Origin: Bacteroidales bacterium
Lineage (GTDB): Bacteria > Bacteroidota > Bacteroidia > Bacteroidales > UBA932
Direction: 5' to 3'
Length of the DNA stretch: 64,000 nt
Assembly (NCBI GenBank): GCA_017561885.1
Contig: JAFZBF010000008.1
Span: 16,131 to 80,130, forward strand
In this document: positions 9,201 through 17,600 of the stretch, in pieces
Layout: each line of letters starts with the position of its first letter
Position numbering within the stretch: the first letter of the stretch is position 1
Position numbers and translations under genes: made by a program
The notes under the pieces: generated by a model
Database searches by the model: none
Told to the model about the DNA's origin: nothing
Seen by the model: the letters and a program-made list of their open reading frames with translations, nothing else

Positions 9201-11528
9201 ATGAAAATCTTTCGGCAGAATCCGGCTCTGGCCGCAGCCCTGATCGGCGTTGCAGCAGTCCTGTGTGCCTGCAAGAGCGGCAACACAGGTGAAATAAGCA
9301 TAATCCCGGCTCCGTCACATCTTGAAGTAAAGGCAGACGCTCCCTTCAGGATATCTTCTTCGACGAAGCTGGTCGCACGTACTTTCGACGAGCAGGCCAC
9401 TGCCGGATTCTTCGCCGACAAGATTGCAGTTTCCACCGGAAAGATTCTCGTCATTTCCGACGAACCTGCAGTCTCAGATGCAATCATTTTCGAAATAGAT
9501 CCCGCCTCCGGCATTCCGGCGGAGGGATATACCCTGGAAAGCGGCGAAAATGCCGTCTTTGTGACTGCCAGCGATTCTGACGGTCTTTTCTACGGAATGC
9601 AGACCATCCTGCAGCTTCTTCCGCCGCAGGTCCAGAGCGACAAGGTGCTCGGAGGCATCGACCTTTCGATACCTGCCGTCAGCATCCAGGATGCTCCGCG
9701 CTTCCACTACCGCGGAATGCACATCGACCCGTGCCGGCACTTCCGCGATGCTGAGTGGGTGAAGAAGCAGCTGGACGTGATGGCTATGTTCAAGTACAAC
9801 AAGCTGCATTTCCACCTGACAGAAGACCAGGGCTGGCGCATAGAGATCAAGAAATACCCCAAGCTCACAAGTTTCGGCCCGTATTACACTCAGGACGAGA
9901 TCCGCGATATTGTGGCATATGCTGCAGAGAGGCATATCGACGTGATTCCTGAACTCGAGATTCCGGGGCACGAGATGGCGGCTATCGCTGCATATCCCTG
10001 GCTCAGCTGCAACGAAGGTCAATACGAGCCCCGCAAGATCTGGGGAGTCGAGAACATCGTGATGTGCCCCGGCAAGGAGACGACTTTCGAATTCCTCGAG
10101 GACGTAATCGACGAGATGGTGGATCTGTTCCCCTGCGAACTGTTCCATATAGGCGGCGACGAATGCCCGAGGGAGATGTGGGAGAAATGTCCTCTCTGCC
10201 AGAAACGCATCCGCGACGAGCACCTGTACGGCGACGAGAGCCAGTTCACGAACGAAGACCGGCTCCAGAGCTATGTCGTGCGCCGCATCGAGAAATACCT
10301 CAACGGCAAGGGCAAGCGCATCATCGGCTGGGACGAGATTCTTGAAGGCGACATAGACCCCTCCGCTATCATCATGTCATGGAGAGGGCTGCAGGGCGGT
10401 ATCACCGGAGCAGAACACGGTCATCAGGTGATAATGACTCCTTCGAGCGACGGAATGTACCTCGACTACTACCAGGGCGACCGCAAGATCGAGCCTGTGG
10501 GCATCGGCAGCTATTTCACGATGGAGATGGTCTATGCATACAACCCTATTCCTGCTGAGGTAGATTCCCTCGGCCTCCAGGACTACATACTCGGAGTGCA
10601 GTGCAACAACTGGTCGGAGTATTTCTACACTGACTCCGTCACTGAATACCGCACCTGGCCGCGTGCGGTCGCAGTCAGCGAAATCGCATGGAGCCAGCCC
10701 GAGAACAAAGACTGGGACGATTTTCTGCGCAGGCTTGACGGCGCCCACCTGAGGATGGATATGCACCATATCCACTATCACATTCCTCTGCCCGAGCAGC
10801 CGGGCGGCTCCTGCAATACTGTAGCGTTCACCGACAGCACCACAGTGACCTTCAAGACTACTAGACCCGTCAGGATGGTCTACACCCTCAACGGCAAGGA
10901 GCCGACTGCCAGAAGCAGGGAATACACTGCCCCTCTGCATTTCACAGACAACGCCACTCTCAAGATTCGTTCTGTGCTGCCTACCGGCGAGATGAGCACA
11001 GTGCGCACCATCGACATTGTCAAGATGGACCCGCTGCCGGCAGTCAAGCCTACCAAGCCACTGCTTCAGGGTCTTGAGATGACCACCACCCCGGGCGAAT
11101 TCTTCAACACGAGAGAACTGTTTGCCGCCGACAGGGTCTGGACGGCAAAGAACATTACGAAACTCCGTGAAATCAGCGCCCAGTCAGCCACAGACGCGCA
11201 TATGAGGAACGTAGAGCAGTACGCCGCAGTAGCCGAGGGCTACGTCCGCATCGACTCCACCGACGTCTACTACATTTCTTCGAACAATGACGAAGTGTGG
11301 ATCGACGGCCGTCTGGTCATCGACAACAACAACGAGGTAAAGCGCTACAGCCGCCGCGACAACTGCCTCGTCCTCGAGGGTGGACTCCACCAGGTGAAGA
11401 TTGTCTTCCTCGGCCACATCATCGGAGGAGTACCTTCCAACTGGGACAGCGCAGCCATCGCCCTGCGCGCCAAAGACGAATCCGGCTTCCACAACATCCC
11501 GGACACCGCATATTTCAGAGCGGAATAG
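9201..11528 (+). CDS. Beta-N-acetylhexosaminidase (GH20), lipoprotein
   Basis: Lipid-anchored exo-hexosaminidase of 775 residues that removes terminal GlcNAc/GalNAc from glycans; lipobox LCAC (Cys24). An N-terminal GH20b-like domain (about 35-160) precedes the catalytic barrel (about 165-520), which has RGMHIDPCRHF, KLHFHLTEDQGWRIEI and the catalytic pair HIGGDE (Asp320-Glu321; Glu acts as acid, Asp orients the substrate N-acetyl). A beta-sandwich follows (about 545-605, YTLNGKEPTARSREYTAPL, chitobiase C-terminal type), and then a PA14/F5-8-like region with VYYISSNNDEVWIDGRLVIDN. It is the last gene of the group and converges on the methyltransferase gene with an 8-bp gap. Confidence 0.93.
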   Translation: MKIFRQNPALAAALIGVAAVLCACKSGNTGEISIIPAPSHLEVKADAPFRISSSTKLVARTFDEQATAGFFADKIAVSTGKILVISDEPAVSDAIIFEIDPASGIPAEGYTLESGENAVFVTASDSDGLFYGMQTILQLLPPQVQSDKVLGGIDLSIPAVSIQDAPRFHYRGMHIDPCRHFRDAEWVKKQLDVMAMFKYNKLHFHLTEDQGWRIEIKKYPKLTSFGPYYTQDEIRDIVAYAAERHIDVIPELEIPGHEMAAIAAYPWLSCNEGQYEPRKIWGVENIVMCPGKETTFEFLEDVIDEMVDLFPCELFHIGGDECPREMWEKCPLCQKRIRDEHLYGDESQFTNEDRLQSYVVRRIEKYLNGKGKRIIGWDEILEGDIDPSAIIMSWRGLQGGITGAEHGHQVIMTPSSDGMYLDYYQGDRKIEPVGIGSYFTMEMVYAYNPIPAEVDSLGLQDYILGVQCNNWSEYFYTDSVTEYRTWPRAVAVSEIAWSQPENKDWDDFLRRLDGAHLRMDMHHIHYHIPLPEQPGGSCNTVAFTDSTTVTFKTTRPVRMVYTLNGKEPTARSREYTAPLHFTDNATLKIRSVLPTGEMSTVRTIDIVKMDPLPAVKPTKPLLQGLEMTTTPGEFFNTRELFAADRVWTAKNITKLREISAQSATDAHMRNVEQYAAVAEGYVRIDSTDVYYISSNNDEVWIDGRLVIDNNNEVKRYSRRDNCLVLEGGLHQVKIVFLGHIIGGVPSNWDSAAIALRAKDESGFHNIPDTAYFRAE

Positions 11529-11536
11529 ACGCCCTT

Positions 11537-12472
11537 CTAAAGTACAAGACGGGAGAAGACGCTCAGCGGCAGGGCTTTGTCGAAGCGGTCGCTGAGGACG
11601 AGTTCGCCGTAGCTCAGCTGGCTGTCCTTGCTGAGCAGGCGGGAAAAGGCGTTGCGGACAACAGTGTCTGCCAGGACTGCCGAATAGCCGTTGGAATAGA
11701 GGTTCAGAACCATGAAGCTGTCCTTCGGCGCGAGGATGGCCGAACATTCCTTCAGCATATCGAACAGGCACTCGTCGAGTTTCCATTTCTCGCCGTTGGG
11801 ACCATGGCCGTATGCAGGCGGATCGAGGATCAGTCCCTGGTAGGTGTTTCCGCGACGGGCCTCGCGCCTGACGAACTTCAGAGCATCTTCCACCACCCAG
11901 CGGATGTCGCTGCAGCGGCTGAGCTCCATATTGCCCTTTGCCCAGGTCACCACCTGCCGTACGGAATCCAGATGGGTCACGTCAGCCCCTGCCACACGCG
12001 CCGCCAGCGAAGCTGCACCGGTGTATGCGAACAGATTCAGGACCTTCGGCACCGGGGCCTTGACGGCAGCAGCCTGCTTCACCAGACGGGAAGTGTTGGA
12101 ATATATGAATTCCCAGTTCGGAGCCTGCTCCGGAAAGACACCGACGTGCTTGAAAGAAGTCAGACCGAGACGGAGGTTGAACTTCGGCCCCTGGGGAGTG
12201 CCGTCATACTTGATGACCCACTGCTCCGGCATCTCGCCCAGCATGACCCAGGTGCCGCTGTCTTCCTTGCCGGCTTTCCCGAAGCCTGCGCCAGGCTTGA
12301 ACTCCGTCTGTGCAAGGCGTTTCCATTCGGCATCCGGCAGACTCTTGCCCCAGAGCGCCTTGGGTTCCGGACGTATGGCGACATATTTCCCGAAGCGTTC
12401 CAGCTTGGAGAAATCGCCTGAATCGAGGAGCTCGTAGTCCTTCCACTGTGCTGATGGCCGTTCTATGTTCAT
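11537..12472 (-). CDS. Class I SAM-dependent methyltransferase (RlmI/COG1092 type)
   Basis: Cytoplasmic methyltransferase of 311 residues, similar to 23S rRNA m5C/m7G enzymes of the RlmI/RlmK group. Seen: the SAM-binding motif LNLFAYTGAASLAARVAGADVTHLD, the acidic VVEDALKFV, and the catalytic-type motif LILDPPAYGHGPNG. It lacks an obvious full-length PUA domain, having only the short region DSGDFSKLERFGKYVAIRPEPKALW before the fold. The ATG at 12472 is preferred to a GTG at 12478, which falls in the predicted -7 box. The exact substrate is not certain. Confidence 0.85.
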   Translation of the reverse strand: MNIERPSAQWKDYELLDSGDFSKLERFGKYVAIRPEPKALWGKSLPDAEWKRLAQTEFKPGAGFGKAGKEDSGTWVMLGEMPEQWVIKYDGTPQGPKFNLRLGLTSFKHVGVFPEQAPNWEFIYSNTSRLVKQAAAVKAPVPKVLNLFAYTGAASLAARVAGADVTHLDSVRQVVTWAKGNMELSRCSDIRWVVEDALKFVRREARRGNTYQGLILDPPAYGHGPNGEKWKLDECLFDMLKECSAILAPKDSFMVLNLYSNGYSAVLADTVVRNAFSRLLSKDSQLSYGELVLSDRFDKALPLSVFSRLVL

Positions 12473-12477
12473 AGACA

Positions 12478-12485
12478 CAAAATTA
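12478..12485 (-). promoter_or_regulatory. Promoter -7 box for the RlmI-like methyltransferase
   Basis: TAATTTTG on the minus strand fits TAnnTTTG. Its last base is only 5 nt before the ATG at 12472, so the transcript would begin at or next to the start codon. No clear -33 box. Confidence 0.5.
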
Positions 12486-12497
12486 AGAAATTAGTAT

Positions 12498-12505
12498 TAC
12501 TTTTG
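12498..12505 (+). promoter_or_regulatory. Promoter -7 box for lgt
   Basis: TACTTTTG fits TAnnTTTG and lies 15 nt before the lgt ATG, in the 48-bp divergent gap shared with the methyltransferase gene. Confidence 0.5.
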
Positions 12506-12520
12506 TTAAAACGTAACGCA

Positions 12521-13483
12521 ATGTCAGGTTTTCTTTCAATAGTATGGAACGTCGATCCCGCCATCTTCTCGATCGGCAATTTCTCGCTTCGTTTCTATTC
12601 CCTGCTATTCGTAGCCGGCTTTCCGCTTGGGTACTGGCTTTTCTACAAGATTTACAAGAGAGAAAACGTCGATGTCTCCCTGCTGGAGCCCCTGCTCTAC
12701 ATCCTGCTCATAGGTACCATAGTTGGAGCACGTCTCGGACACTGCCTGTTCTATGAGCCCGGCTATTATCTGACACATCCGATAGAGATACTGAAAGTTT
12801 GGAAAGGCGGCCTTGCCAGCCACGGTGGAATACTGGCAATCATATTCTGCGTCTTATACTACGCTCACAGATATGGCCGCAAGAATGGCTTCGATGCCAT
12901 GTGGCTGTTCGACAGGCTGGCAATCGCGGGCAGCCTCGCCGGATGCCTGATCCGCTGCGGCAACCTGTTCAATTCAGAAATCTTCGGCGGCCCCACGGAC
13001 CTGCCCTGGGGATTCAAGTTCCCCCACTCTGTTGAGTGGATCAACCTCTACGGCCCGAGCGTTTTTCCGCCGGACGGAGTGGCCTGCCATCCCACGCAGA
13101 TATATGAAGCGCTGAGCTACCTCATCCTCGGACTCGTACTGCTGTGGCTATACTGGAAAAAAGCCGACAAGCTATATAAAGGCTCCCTCTTCGGCATATT
13201 CTTCATAGTTCTTTTCACCATGCGCTTCCTCATCGAGTTCATCAAGAACGACCAGGTGGACTTTGAGGCTGGGATGCAGTTCAATATGGGCCAGCTGCTC
13301 AGCATACCTTTCATCATCGCCGGCATCATCATACTGGTGTGGAGCCTGAACAGGAAGCTTCCACTCCTGAGGGAAGGCTACGACGAAGAACCCCGCGCAC
13401 CGAAGGAGAACGACCACCACGCCAATCTCTCGAAAGAGCAGCGTATGAGCGCCTCGAAGCGCAAGGCGATGGGCCTCAACTGA
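12521..13483 (+). CDS. lgt: Prolipoprotein diacylglyceryl transferase
   Basis: Inner-membrane enzyme that moves diacylglycerol from phosphatidylglycerol to the lipobox Cys of prolipoproteins, the first step of lipoprotein maturation. It has 320 residues and about seven membrane helices. Motifs seen: WKGGLASHGGILAI (family GGLxxHGG), RCGNLFNSEIFGGPTDLPWG (family GNxxNxE..G) and CHPTQIYEA (family HPTQLYE). The ATG at 12521 gives MSGFLSIVWNVDPAIF, as in relatives; the upstream TTG at 12503 overlaps the promoter box. The many lipoproteins in this window depend on this function. It converges on miaA with a 1-bp gap. Confidence 0.96.
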   Translation: MSGFLSIVWNVDPAIFSIGNFSLRFYSLLFVAGFPLGYWLFYKIYKRENVDVSLLEPLLYILLIGTIVGARLGHCLFYEPGYYLTHPIEILKVWKGGLASHGGILAIIFCVLYYAHRYGRKNGFDAMWLFDRLAIAGSLAGCLIRCGNLFNSEIFGGPTDLPWGFKFPHSVEWINLYGPSVFPPDGVACHPTQIYEALSYLILGLVLLWLYWKKADKLYKGSLFGIFFIVLFTMRFLIEFIKNDQVDFEAGMQFNMGQLLSIPFIIAGIIILVWSLNRKLPLLREGYDEEPRAPKENDHHANLSKEQRMSASKRKAMGLN

Positions 13484-13484
13484 T

Positions 13485-14357
13485 TCAGGCTTTCACCCAC
13501 TCTATCTCGATGCCCCTGCGTTCCATCCCGCGGAACCAGGTCATCTGCCGCTTTGCGAACTGATGTATCGCTGTGGCCAGCTTGTCGTGCATCTCGTCGT
13601 AGCTTAACTGTCCGGTGAGATATAGGGTGACGAACTTGTATTCCAGACCGTAATAGATAAGGTCCTCAGGAGCGATGCCGCTGTCCAGCAGCCGCTGCAC
13701 CTCATCCACCATCCCCGCGGCGAGACGTGCGTCCAGACGTGCGTCGATGCGGGCATTTCTCTCCTCCCGGCTTACGTCGAGACCGATATATCTTGTCTTC
13801 AGCGGCGGAAAAGCAGTGCGGTCCACGGGATGCTCCTGCTCATAGATGGCAATCTCCAGGGCGCGGATCAGCCTCTTGCGGGTATCGTAGTCGGTGCTGT
13901 TGTGCAGGGTCTTGAGAGAGGCCAGGCGGCGGATGAGCTCCTCGTCGCTCTCCTTCTCCAGACTGGCGCGCAGTTCAGGGTTCTGCGGCACTTCAGGCAG
14001 CCGGTAGCCCCTTGTCGCTGCCTCGATGTACAGTCCCGAGCCACCGCAGAGGATTGCAGGTTTCCCGCGCGAGATGATATCCCGATATGCCTTGTGGAAA
14101 TCACGCTGATATTGGAATATATCGTACTTGGTGCCTGCAGGTACGATGTCGATAAGATGGTACGGCACTCCGTCGTAGTCGGCAAGGTCCTTGCCGGTGC
14201 CGATATCCATTCCACGGTACACCTGCCTCGAGTCTGCAGACAAGATCTCAGCACCGGTCTCCTTCGCAAGAGCCACTGCATATCTGGTCTTACCGCTGGC
14301 CGTGGGGCCGAGCACGCAAGTCAGGTCATATTCCATATCGCAAGGATGTTGTATCAC
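13485..14357 (-). CDS. miaA: tRNA dimethylallyltransferase
   Basis: Adds a dimethylallyl group from DMAPP to N6 of A37 in tRNAs that read UNN codons. It has 290 residues. Seen: the P-loop GPTASGKT, the substrate motif [26 protein letters not shown] (family VGGTGLYI) and [14 protein letters not shown] (family NxxRVxRALEV), all in the expected order. The start could be 14357 or the internal ATG at 14336, which gives [17 protein letters not shown]. It is divergent from smpB with a 34-bp gap. Confidence 0.95.
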   Translation of the reverse strand: MIQHPCDMEYDLTCVLGPTASGKTRYAVALAKETGAEILSADSRQVYRGMDIGTGKDLADYDGVPYHLIDIVPAGTKYDIFQYQRDFHKAYRDIISRGKPAILCGGSGLYIEAATRGYRLPEVPQNPELRASLEKESDEELIRRLASLKTLHNSTDYDTRKRLIRALEIAIYEQEHPVDRTAFPPLKTRYIGLDVSREERNARIDARLDARLAAGMVDEVQRLLDSGIAPEDLIYYGLEYKFVTLYLTGQLSYDEMHDKLATAIHQFAKRQMTWFRGMERRGIEIEWVKA

Positions 14358-14375
14358 AAATATAAAAAACTATCC

Positions 14376-14383
14376 TATATTTG
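14376..14383 (+). promoter_or_regulatory. Promoter -7 box for smpB
   Basis: TATATTTG is a perfect TAnnTTTG match, with only 8 nt between it and the smpB ATG, so the mRNA should have almost no leader. Confidence 0.6.
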
Positions 14384-14391
14384 TCCGCACT

Positions 14392-14850
14392 ATGCCCAAA
14401 GCAAAAAGCAGAATAGAGATCAAGAACAAGAAGGCGTCCTTCGAATACGAATTCATAGAACGCTTCACGGCCGGCATCGTCCTCAGCGGAACAGAAATCA
14501 AGTCCATCCGCGAAGGCAAAGCCTCGCTGGTCGACAGCTACTGCTATTTCTCAGGCACAGAACTCTACGTGAAGAACATGAACGTCGCCGAATACTGGTG
14601 GGGCAGCTACAACCGCCACGACCCTCGCCGCGACCGCAAACTGCTGCTCACCAAACGCGAGCTGCGAAAGCTCGCAAGGGCCATCAAGGAAAAGGGCATG
14701 ACGATCGTTCCCGTAAAACTGTTCATCGCCGACAACGGCTACGCCAAGCTCGACATCGCGCTGGCACGGGGCAAACGTGAGTTCGACAAACGGCAGAGCA
14801 TCCGCGACAAGGATATGCGAAGGGAAAGGGAAAGAGACCGCAACGATTAA
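14392..14850 (+). CDS. smpB: SsrA-binding protein SmpB
   Basis: Small basic RNA-binding protein (152 residues) that carries tmRNA into stalled ribosomes for trans-translation. Seen: [43 protein letters not shown] (OB fold core), then [19 protein letters not shown] and the basic tail [17 protein letters not shown] that enters the decoding centre. The start at 14392 is set by the family N-terminus and the promoter box just upstream; a longer open frame from 14191 runs into miaA. The tmRNA gene is not in the window. Confidence 0.97.
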   Translation: MPKAKSRIEIKNKKASFEYEFIERFTAGIVLSGTEIKSIREGKASLVDSYCYFSGTELYVKNMNVAEYWWGSYNRHDPRRDRKLLLTKRELRKLARAIKEKGMTIVPVKLFIADNGYAKLDIALARGKREFDKRQSIRDKDMRRERERDRND

Positions 14851-14865
14851 TCACAAATAATTTGT

Positions 14866-14873
14866 TATATTTG
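14866..14873 (+). promoter_or_regulatory. Promoter -7 box for the cytochrome b gene
   Basis: TATATTTG fits TAnnTTTG and lies 31 nt before the ATG at 14905, between the smpB stop and the next gene. Confidence 0.5.
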
Positions 14874-14904
14874 TAATTCTAAAGAAACAAACAATACAAG
14901 CAGT

Positions 14905-15567
14905 ATGAGCATATTTTCATCATCAATCGGGAAAAAGCTTATTATGAGTATTTCAGGTATCTTCCTGGTGCTTTTTCTCACCCTGCACATGTGCCTGAAC
15001 CTGGTGTCTGTATTCAGTGCCGAAGGTTTCCAGAAAGTGTGCGATTTCATGGGGCTGCCGATAGTCAGCATTATGGTTCCCGTCCTCGCATTCGGCTTCG
15101 TGATCCATATCATCTATGCAATCATCCTTACGGCAAGCAACCTCAAGTCTCGCGGAGGCCTCAAGAGGTATGAAGTAGCCACCAAGTCGGAGACCGACTC
15201 CTGGGCTTCCAAGAATATGATCTACCTCGGCGCCATCGTGCTGCTTGGTATTGCAATCCACCTCACCCACTTCTGGGCTGACATGCAGCTCCAGGAGTTC
15301 ACCGGCGGAGAGGCTGAAGATCCCAATATGCTGCTCGGCCAGACCTTCGGCAACGTATGGATCACCATTCTCTACCTGATATGGTTCGTAGCTATCTGGC
15401 TGCACCTCAGCCACGGTTTCTGGAGCGCGCTCCAGACCATCGGTTGGAACAACAAGATCTGGCTCAAGAGGCTTAAAACAATCGGCGTGGTTTACGTAAC
15501 CATCCTGATGGCCGGTTTCGCATTGGTCGCAATCGTGGCCTGCTGCAAAGCCAACGGCCTGTTCTAG
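14905..15567 (+). CDS. Succinate dehydrogenase/fumarate reductase cytochrome b subunit (b558 family), unpartnered
   Basis: Membrane anchor and dihaem cytochrome b of a type B complex II (SdhC/FrdC), which links quinone to fumarate reduction or succinate oxidation. It has 220 residues and five membrane helices with the His residues expected of the family (LHMCLN, FVIHIIYA, IHLTHFW, WLHLSHGFWSA). In most Bacteroidota frdC, frdA and frdB form one operon. Here the next gene is hemW on the opposite strand, overlapping by 4 bp, and the gene before is smpB, so no flavoprotein or iron-sulfur subunit is nearby. The protein looks intact, so the partners must be encoded elsewhere, or this is a second, lone copy. 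Confidence 0.9.
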   Translation: MSIFSSSIGKKLIMSISGIFLVLFLTLHMCLNLVSVFSAEGFQKVCDFMGLPIVSIMVPVLAFGFVIHIIYAIILTASNLKSRGGLKRYEVATKSETDSWASKNMIYLGAIVLLGIAIHLTHFWADMQLQEFTGGEAEDPNMLLGQTFGNVWITILYLIWFVAIWLHLSHGFWSALQTIGWNNKIWLKRLKTIGVVYVTILMAGFALVAIVACCKANGLF

Positions 15568-16652
15568 TCTGTTCTCAGGCAGTCCCGGATTATAGAGTCC
15601 GAGACGAAAAGATCCCGCCGGCCAATGAAACAGCGGCCGGTCGAGGCATCGAATGAAAGGTTATGTTTAGCTGACTCTCCGATCAGCGCGGCATCGACGC
15701 CGGCGGAGGTTCTCAGTCCGAGCATAACCTTTTCATTATATATGTCCACATCCGTAAGAATCTCCCCTTCCCTGTCCGCTCCGGCCTGCCAGCGCCTCAG
15801 GTCGGAGACGTTCCAGCTGCGGCGTCTGTCTCCATCGAACGAATGCGCTCCGGGGCCGAGGCCGAGATAAGGCTCACGCGCCCAGTATGCGCTGTTGTGG
15901 CGGGAATGGAACCCCGGCCTGCAGAAGTTTGAAATCTCATACTGGATGAATCCAGCATCTTCCAGAATATCCTGCAGCAGATAATACTGACGGCGGCAGA
16001 CATCATCGTCAGGCTCGCGGTAGCGGCCTTTGTCGGCAAGCGCGGAAAGCATGCTGCCTGCGTCCAGGCTCATCTGGTATGCGGAAATATGCTGGACCCC
16101 GAGGCTGACAGCCTTGCGGATGTCCTGCTCCCATTCAGCGTCGGTCAAGGCAGCATAACCGAAGATAAGGTCCAGCGAAACGTTTGCGAAACTGTCGGTC
16201 AGAAGCCGCACCGCCCTCTCCGCTTCTGCAGCATCGTGCCGGCGGTTCATCCACTTCAGATGCCCGTCATGGAAAGACTGTACTCCTGCGCTCACCCTGT
16301 TCACACCGCACTCGCGGTATGTCCTGAGCAGTTCCTCGCCGCCGCGGCATATGTCGTCCGGATTCACCTCGACCGTGAATTCTTCCACGTCGCCGAGGTC
16401 GAAATTATCTCTCAATGCCGCACATATATTCGAGAACTGGGCCGGAGACAGAAGCGAAGGAGTGCCGCCGCCGAAATATACTGTGCTGACCGAAGAGCCT
16501 GCAGGGAAGAAATCCCGGCAAGATTCCATTTCAGAGCGCAGCGAGGCTACATATTTCTCATGCAAGGCTCCGTCGCGCAGAACCTCGGAATAGAATCCGC
16601 AGTAAGTGCAGAAAGACGCACAGAAAGGGACGTGTATGTATATTCCCGCCAA
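15564..16652 (-). CDS. hemW: Radical SAM haem chaperone HemW (coproporphyrinogen oxidase-like)
   Basis: Radical SAM protein of 362 residues with the cluster motif PFCASFCTYC (Cys11, Cys15, Cys18). Seen also: YFGGGTPSLL, the family motif EFTVEVNPDD, GVNRVSAGVQSF and GLGPGAHSF. HemW proteins bind haem and hand it to respiratory enzymes; they are often mislabelled as HemN. The short length and the first-Cys spacing fit HemW. Placement next to a cytochrome b gene (convergent) is suggestive but may be chance. It follows directly on the stop of the coiled-coil membrane protein gene and is likely cotranscribed with it. Confidence 0.9.
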   Translation of the reverse strand: MAGIYIHVPFCASFCTYCGFYSEVLRDGALHEKYVASLRSEMESCRDFFPAGSSVSTVYFGGGTPSLLSPAQFSNICAALRDNFDLGDVEEFTVEVNPDDICRGGEELLRTYRECGVNRVSAGVQSFHDGHLKWMNRRHDAAEAERAVRLLTDSFANVSLDLIFGYAALTDAEWEQDIRKAVSLGVQHISAYQMSLDAGSMLSALADKGRYREPDDDVCRRQYYLLQDILEDAGFIQYEISNFCRPGFHSRHNSAYWAREPYLGLGPGAHSFDGDRRRSWNVSDLRRWQAGADREGEILTDVDIYNEKVMLGLRTSAGVDAALIGESAKHNLSFDASTGRCFIGRRDLFVSDSIIRDCLRTD

Positions 16653-17519
16653 TTACTTGAGGAGCAGGTCAGCAGAACCGATCTTGCCTTCGGTGGTATA
16701 TGCATCCACGGTGTAGACGCCCTTGGTGAAAGGCTGAGGGCTTGCGAAATAAACGCTCACCTCTACTTCCTCGCCCTGATAGTCCACCTCACGCGACTCG
16801 GAGTAGATCATCTCCTCGCCGGCGCAGTTGAAGAGCTGCCTGTCGTCTGCTGTCAGCAGGATGCCGTCCGGCCCTTTGACTCTGATGTAGACTCTCCTCG
16901 GACCCTTCTTGGCAATAGTGTTCTCGATAAGGAACAGGTCCGTGCGGAGCTTCTCGGTACGGCTGCTGCGGTCGGTCTCCTTGGCAGACGCGTTGATGGC
17001 GTGCAGGGATACTCCGCGGCCTTTGACAATCGAGCCTTCAGCCACCTGACGGCCCAGCTCGTCAGCCTCCGTGCGCAGGTTGTCATACTGGCGCCTGTTC
17101 TCGGCAGCCTCCTGACGTGCATTCGAAGCCTCCTGGCGGAGAGCCATGTTGAGGTTGTTGAGCGAGTCTATCTGGACAATATAATGTTTCATTATCGAAC
17201 GGAGGGTACCGAGCTCCTTCTCATACTGACGGATCTGAGCCCTGTTCGTAGCCTCTGTCTGCTGGAATCTCTCGATCAGCTGGTCTACTTTCTCCCTCTC
17301 TATCTCCAGGTTGGCATTGAGGGTGTCGTTGGCCGTCTGCAGTTCGGCATACTCCTGACGGAGTTCCACCATCTCCTGCGTGAGGTCGGCCTTCTCGATG
17401 TTAAGGTCCCTGACAAGACTGTTCTTGGTGACCCAGACATAAGCCAGGACTCCGCCGAGAATCACCGCAGCGATAGCAAGCGCCACGACGATCTTTCTCA
17501 ATTTATCTTCATTTTCCAT
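16653..17519 (-). CDS. Single-pass membrane protein with long coiled coil, unknown function
   Basis: 288 residues. A short cytoplasmic N-terminus is followed by one membrane helix (about 9-31, VVALAIAAVILGGVLAYVWV), then about 130 residues of heptad-rich coiled coil (EKADLTQEMVELRQEYAELQ and on to QYDNLRTEADELGRQV), then a beta-rich C-terminal domain (about 165-288, VKGRGVSLHAINASAK...RVYIRVKGPDGILLTADD). The topology puts the coiled coil and domain in the periplasm. I do not recognise a named family; similar proteins seem to be common in Bacteroidales. Its stop abuts the start of hemW, so the two share a transcript. Confidence 0.75.
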   Translation of the reverse strand: MENEDKLRKIVVALAIAAVILGGVLAYVWVTKNSLVRDLNIEKADLTQEMVELRQEYAELQTANDTLNANLEIEREKVDQLIERFQQTEATNRAQIRQYEKELGTLRSIMKHYIVQIDSLNNLNMALRQEASNARQEAAENRRQYDNLRTEADELGRQVAEGSIVKGRGVSLHAINASAKETDRSSRTEKLRTDLFLIENTIAKKGPRRVYIRVKGPDGILLTADDRQLFNCAGEEMIYSESREVDYQGEEVEVSVYFASPQPFTKGVYTVDAYTTEGKIGSADLLLK

Positions 17520-17550
17520 ATTGAATGATATTTTGCTGCCTTCGATAAGG

Positions 17551-17558
17551 CAAATTTA
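17551..17558 (-). promoter_or_regulatory. Promoter -7 box for the coiled-coil/hemW operon
   Basis: TAAATTTG on the minus strand (CAAATTTA on plus) fits TAnnTTTG, 31 nt before the start at 17519. It lies 2 bp from the oppositely directed box at 17561-17568. Confidence 0.5.
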
Positions 17559-17560
17559 AC

Positions 17561-17568
17561 TAAATTTG
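17561..17568 (+). promoter_or_regulatory. Promoter -7 box for the 17601 gene pair
   Basis: TAAATTTG fits TAnnTTTG, 32 nt before the ATG at 17601. Confidence 0.5.
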
Positions 17569-17600
17569 TCACATACACTTATCAGCCCACTACAAAAACC

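Noticed and set aside
11297..12421. 374-codon open frame on plus across the GH20 end and the methyltransferase gene
   Set aside because: It begins inside the GH20 gene in another frame and runs antisense to the methyltransferase; its composition is not protein-like.
16089..17528. 479-codon open frame on plus, opposite hemW and the coiled-coil gene
   Set aside because: It spans two well-supported minus-strand genes and has no recognisable domain or start context.
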